This document shows, in pieces, positions 60,185 through 64,000 of a DNA stretch of 64,000 nucleotides. The notes below the pieces were generated by a model, which had not been told where the DNA came from, did no database searches, and saw only the letters and a program-made list of their open reading frames with translations. The stretch is taken from assembly GCA_016808115.1 (NCBI GenBank), contig JAEQBH010000666.1, positions 124,001 through 188,000 of the forward strand, written 5' to 3'. Numbering within the stretch: the stretch's first letter is position 1; each line of letters starts with the position of its first letter. Origin of the DNA: Tetrastigma voinierianum. Its lineage: Eukaryota > Streptophyta > Magnoliopsida > Vitales > Vitaceae. The translations under genes were made by a program, and so were the position numbers.

Positions 60185-60430
60185 ACAGAAGAATCCTAAA
60201 GAAAATCCTCCAGAATATCATGCGGCAAATCTTTCTAAAATCAATTTGGCGGCTCTAAGTCAGGGATTTGCCCAAGTTTGACCACGTATTTTTGCCTTCC
60301 AAGGCCCAAATGAGGTCCATAAAGGGAGTTTTCACATGCATTCAATGCTTTTTGACCTCCCCAATCCAATTCTTCAATTGTTAGGTCTGAACTCCCAATG
60401 TTTGGTGTGTTTATAGAAGCTCTTGTATTA

Positions 60431-60668
60431 GAGAGACCGAAGTCAGTCTTTGAGATAAGCAGTTTCTTTGGGATTGGGAGGGGTATTACAGAAGGTTCAT
60501 TGAGAACTTCTCCCGATTAGCTGCACCTATGACAAAATTAACCCAGAAAAAGGTCAAGTTTGAGTGGAATGACATATGTGAGAGGGCATTTCAGGAATTG
60601 AAAAGGAGGCTTACTTCAACTCTTATTCTGATAGTCCTAGAGAGGGGATAGAGGTACATAATGTATTG
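60431..60668 (+). pseudogene. Tekay-like RT/RNase H junction (continuation)
   Basis: The frame resumes right after the GAGAG duplication: RPKSVFEIS, then FSRLAAPMTKLTQKKVKFEW across the RT-RNase H link, then CERAFQELKRRLTSTL, and ends at YIMYC. It continues the frame that stopped at 52360. It is cut at 60668 by another LTR start, and the rest of RNase H and integrase are not found. Confidence 0.85.
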
Positions 60669-60894
60669 TGATGTTGTGAAAATTCATTATGGAATCCAAT
60701 CTTAATTATGGAAAATTCAGATTCGAGAGCTTGTATATAAAAGATAGTGAGCTCAAGAGTTCTTTTTATTCTAACAAGCCTATGTTTGTACTCTTGTAAA
60801 AGAGGCACTTTTTAATACCAACCAACTTGATCCTTCATTGCCTAGCCAAAATGATACAAACCCCGTCAACTCTTGATGAGACTCATGATCGGAT
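60669..60894 (+). mobile_element. LTR fragment related to the TGATGCA family
   Basis: Starts TGATGTTGTGAAAATTCATT exactly where the RNase H frame breaks. It continues with TTAATTATGGAAAATTCAGAT, matching positions ~30-70 of the array LTRs. TATATAAAAG lies at 60734-60743. The right limit is not clear. Confidence 0.55.
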
Positions 60895-61260
60895 TAGTTC
60901 GGAAGAACCACTATAGTATTCGGATTGGATGGATGACCTTAACTCGTTGCTTATATGGAAGCAAGAACCTTGGTATATGAGGACGCCAAAATCGGTGATG
61001 GAAATCCGATTGATAAGTCTTTGTTTGAACGCCGCATCAATCGATATTCAAAGAGTTCTTTCAAGAACCAAAAATAAATAAACCTCAATTACTAATGCAT
61101 CAACATCAAAGGAAACTGATATCTGCTAACACTGTAGAAAGGAAACTGGATTCGTTAACACTAGAAAGGAAACTTAGATTCTACCAAAACACTGTAAAGT
61201 GAAACTAGATCATTTTTGACAAGACTTGTAATAAAATCACTACAAATCAGCAGAAATTCA
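60895..61260. repeat. Dispersed repeat, copy 1 (copy 2 at 63625-64000)
   Basis: Both copies, same orientation, contain CGTTGCTTATA, GAAGCAAGAACC, GATTGATAAGTCTT, GAACGCC and CAAAGAGTTCTTT in the same order, then a more diverged tail with TAATAAAAATCA-like sequence. No coding motif. The family is not identified. Confidence 0.65.
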
Positions 61261-62026
61261 AATCGCCTCCAAAATAATAGCAAAGAATCAAGAAACAAAT
61301 CAAAGACTACAAAATTCGCCTCCAAAAGAGTAAGAACGTAATCATCACTCTCAAATTCAAGATCAAATCTAACACCAAATCTACAACATTTTAAAAAGAA
61401 ATAGCAACTCCTATTCGACTACAAAGTGAAAAACTTTCTAAATTAAATAAAGCACCTTTCGTTTACTCTGGAGAATAAATCTTTCTAAAATAAAACAACT
61501 ACAAATAAATAGTAATAAAACTCAATATACTTAAATAAAATATATTAGGTGTTCTGTTGTTTCACAAATTCCTTCTTAATCGAATTTTCTGAGACTAAGA
61601 TTGATTCCTAATGAATGTTGAAGTCTTGTATCACTTCGACTTTAGCGCTTTGATTATCATCATCATTGTTCAACGCTTAAGGCCTTCCATGTACCATCGG
61701 CACATTTTGATTAGCTTCTTTCATCTACCATCATTTCATCGCTTTTTGCTATTCTCACTTTCGCAGCTTCAATGTTCCCTTTTAGCTCAAAGGTCCAAAG
61801 ATAACAATTTTGCTTCTCGCTTTTCTATGTACAGCAATGTCTCAAATGATAATACATTAAAATTAAAGACTAGATAACTTAAATGTATTATGATAAGCTC
61901 AATAAAAAGATCAAAGAATCGGTCAAGCACGACTTAAAACTATTTTTGAAATTTTCTAAAAATAAATTGAAAATGGCCAAACTAGCAAACTTCTTTGGCT
62001 GAAATATTGATCCATAAATTTACCAA
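61261..62026 (-). other. Unassigned AT-rich sequence, possibly element interior
   Basis: Segment 61395-61545 (gcaactcctattcgac, ctttctaaattaaataaag) resembles the U3 part of the TGATGCA LTRs in minus orientation. Segment 61560-62026 has no recognised motif. If the primer sites to the right are real, it would be the leader of a second Athila-type element, with gag missing. Confidence 0.35.
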
Positions 62027-62218
62027 ATCCACGGCAAACGACACCAAAACTCTGTTGATGCAACCATGCAATATGTTCGCCCATTCTAACACTCGCTACT
62101 ACACATTTCGATCCTCGACAAAGGCACCAAAAACTTGTCTGGACTCATTTTAACATAGACTCACAAAGTAATTATTCAGAATACCGTAAAACCATTTTGG
62201 TCCCCAATAGCTATGCCA
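62027..62218 (-). promoter_or_regulatory. Three tRNA-Asp-type primer-site-like motifs in a row
   Basis: Degenerate matches to the tRNA-Asp 3' end occur at 62027-62046, 62111-62129 (15 of 19) and 62200-62218 (11 of 19). Each is followed by AAAACTTGT or AAACTCTGT, as at the left element's 6067-6085 site. Steps are 84 and 89 bp. Only one can be the original primer site of the LTR to the right. Confidence 0.55.
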
Positions 62219-62224
62219 AAAACT

Positions 62225-62830
62225 TGTTTCACTAAATATAAAAAAAAAAAAAAAAACTAATTTATGCTATTGTTTACAATAATGCTATTAAAAATTGGTT
62301 TTGGTCTAAATCACTGCAAGTACATAGGTCATACAAGTAATAAAGTGGACTATATAAGTTCAAATATCATTCCGACAGGGATTGATTAGAAAATCTAAAG
62401 ATAGTTAACTACCCCTACTACCATAGATCATTACTATTTGAACCTCTAATTTCCAAAAGAGATTAAAATAAATCGAATGAAATAATTTTCTATACACTGT
62501 TTTGTAATGAAAAAGAAATCTAAAATACATGGATTAGAGAAGTCACTGAACTGAAATAACATTGGGAATGAATTAGAGTTATGACTATCAATTTGCAAAG
62601 TTTCCAAAGAAAATACAATTACGGGTGATGAATTCAAAATTTGTCCAAGAGCGCAGAAAGTGTAGCCTCAATGCCTCCTTATCATAATATTTAACTCTCT
62701 AAATAACCATATTACTAAACCAGATCAATGGATCTAAAGTGCTACATGAAGGACTTGATCCCCTTTAAGACCCCGACCAGTTTTCTTCTGGCATTTCACA
62801 CAACATCTCTTGATTGAATCGCCATTTCCC
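62225..62830 (-). mobile_element. Putative 5' LTR fragment, second Athila-type element
   Basis: Segment 62318-62385 (ctgcaagtacataggtcat, then cattccgacagggattg) matches 6177-6250 of the left Athila-type LTR in order and wording. It is interrupted at ~62831 by a TGATGCA-family LTR, so the outer part is missing. The A18-20 tract near 62241-62257 is simple sequence. Confidence 0.5.
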
Positions 62831-63607
62831 CGATGCAAGGATTTAATCGTAGATGATATCTAATGGCTTGGGTGTTAGATGGGGTAGAACTTTGATGCGG
62901 ATATGTTTGCTCTCAATGGTTATAAGTCTAGTTTAGGTTTATATATGATGGAATTACGCTTGAGTTTAGTTTGACAAAACAAATTTTGCTTTTGGAGCCA
63001 ATTTGAGGTTTTTAGGTTTTCTCTAAGGTATGATAGGGCTATGATTTAAATGTGGTTTCTCCTACAAAGGGATGATGGTTTTTATTGTTCCTAGAGTGAA
63101 ACAAAGTATATGGAAAGGTTTTAGAAGTATGGAACCAGATTTGGAAAGTTAAAAAGAGAAGATGATGAGATGAGTAGAGGTTATAGAATGATAGGCACTT
63201 ACTTCGCCTCTAAAGGAATCCACCAAGAGATAATAAGCCATGAACTCACCACTAAGAGATTAGAGAACAAGATATATACTTCGCCACCCAAGGAGTCCAC
63301 CTAGGGATAAGAAGCAACGAACTCGCCACTCAAGGGAATCCATCTAAGAGATAAGAGAACAAGAGAGAACTCTTAAAAAGAGAAAGCTAAAAATATTATT
63401 AAACTTGAATTGAATGTCAAAAGACTACATTATGGAGGTATATATAGCCCCATGCTTTCTAAATCCAATAAAGGACTCTTACTTTAACTAGGAAAACAAA
63501 GACTTTCTAATTTAAATAAAGAAACTCCTGAAACGAAATAGAAACTCCTACTTTGAATAGGAAAACGAACTTTCTAAATTAAAAAAAGCAACTACTACTT
63601 TGACTTG
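62831..63607 (-). mobile_element. TGATGCA-family LTR fragment, minus strand
   Basis: The left edge CGATGCAAGG is the family's LTR end in complement. The blocks ggggtagaactttgatg, ggaatccaccaagagataa, aagagaactcttaaaaagag and gtatatatagccccatgc appear in the reverse order expected. The TATA box is at 63433-63440 (minus). The first ~200 bp of the LTR (right side) are missing, and the sequence changes to the dispersed repeat at ~63610. Confidence 0.75.
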
Positions 63608-63624
63608 TAATAATACTAGGTCAG

Positions 63625-64000
63625 AAGATTCGCTCTAGTATTTGGCTTTAGATGGAAGACCTCGAACCGTTGCTTATAGAGAAGCAAGAACCTTTGTATG
63701 TGGAGACATTAACTGATGGAGATCTGATTGATAAGTCTTGATGAACGCCACGCAATACAATCAATAGTTCAAAGAGTTCTTTTAAGAAACCAAAGAGAAA
63801 ATTTAAACTCTCAAATTCTTTTTAATGCTGCAGAACTTTGTAGAATGTAAGTTAGATAACAAGCTTTAAATAGGGGCCTCCAAAAAAATATAAAGATGAA
63901 TAGAAACTAAACATTCTTACTATATGAAAGTAAATATTTACAAAACAAGAAAGAACGATAATTTTTGGGGACAAGAATTGGTAATAAAAATCAGCCGCAA
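63625..64000. repeat. Dispersed repeat, copy 2
   Basis: Same order of blocks as 60895-61260 (GTTGCTTATAGAGAAGCAAG, GATTGATAAGTCTT, CAAAGAGTTCTTT). The window ends inside it or shortly after. Unidentified family. Confidence 0.6.

Larger units (their letters stand above)
52361..60430 (-). mobile_element. Minus-strand solo LTR of the TGATGCA family, split by a chromovirus
   Basis: The left edge TGATGCAAGGTTGGGAC is the complement of the family's LTR end. The right edge AAGCTCTTGTATTA is the complement of its start (AGCTCCTGCATCA) after three C-to-T changes. GAGAG flanks both sides (52356-52360 and 60431-60435), and the host RT frame continues across. The LTR itself is 52361-52984 plus ~60190-60430, about 865 bp, shorter than the 1.0-kb copies. 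The rest is a nested insertion. Confidence 0.85.

Noticed and set aside
6067..62218. tRNA-Asp gene fragments
   Set aside because: Only the ~19 terminal bases match, on the element's leader side. No anticodon arm or promoter boxes were seen, so primer-site remnants fit better.
1..64000. Envelope-like gene or pararetrovirus
   Set aside because: I saw no membrane-protein frame downstream of any integrase and no pararetrovirus movement- or coat-protein motif.

Overview
This window is plant nuclear DNA made almost entirely of decayed, nested LTR retrotransposons. Nearly every recognisable protein fragment is a broken piece of Ty3/gypsy gag or pol: aspartic protease DSGA, reverse transcriptase MDD/VDD, RNase H, the integrase zinc finger and core, and a chromodomain-like tail. 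Primer-binding sites resemble tRNA-Asp or tRNA-iMet ends, and LTRs run TG...CA with 5-bp target-site duplications (TSDs). I see no intact host gene, rRNA gene, tRNA gene or CRISPR array. The picture fits a heterochromatic or pericentromeric region of a flowering plant with a repeat-rich genome. The species cannot be named from this.

Left part (1-10.8 kb): an Athila-type element on the minus strand (gag, PR, RT, RNase H, IN read from ~5.6 kb down to ~0.67 kb). A tRNA-Asp-type primer site lies at 6067-6085, followed by a long LTR-like region with an unusual TCGCGAC motif array (7.56-8.59 kb). A plus-strand LTR remnant full of AAGTATAAG repeats follows, to 10821. At 11479-13167 is a clean solo LTR with TSD GTGTC.

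13.5-22.7 kb: two chromovirus (Tekay/Del-like) fragments lie head to head. One is minus (LTR 13509-16037 plus pol to 18233) and one is plus (pol from 18559, polypurine tract, LTR 20350-22689). They are separated by a 325-bp segment that is not recognisable retrotransposon sequence.

22.7-32.6 kb: a minus-strand chromovirus 3' LTR (22690-31885) and integrase tail, split by a complete 5.5-kb non-autonomous Tat-like element (24080-29598, TSD TACAT). That element has two LTRs, a gag remnant and, where pol should be, about 2.6 kb of ~104-bp tandem repeats.

32.6-40.3 kb: a third plus-strand gypsy family is inserted in the integrase. It carries decayed gag, PR, RT and RNase H and is itself split by a 1647-bp solo LTR (37562-39208, TSD ATATT).

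40.3-60.7 kb: one plus-strand Tekay element whose coding sequence can be followed through successive insertions. These are a solo LTR in protease (43944-46277), an LTR-internal-LTR-internal-LTR array in RT (46933-51877), and a minus solo LTR in RT (52361-60430, TSD GAGAG). The last contains a deleted chromovirus (52985-60184), which contains another solo LTR (54867-57358, TSD AAGCT). That is four levels of nesting.

60.7-64 kb: further LTR pieces, a dispersed repeat present twice, and a second Athila-type 5' end with three primer-site-like motifs in a row.

The genes do not work together as a pathway. The window is a record of insertion, LTR-LTR recombination and cytosine-to-thymine decay. The most distinctive items are the satellite-bearing Tat-like element, the three-LTR array and the four-level nest.
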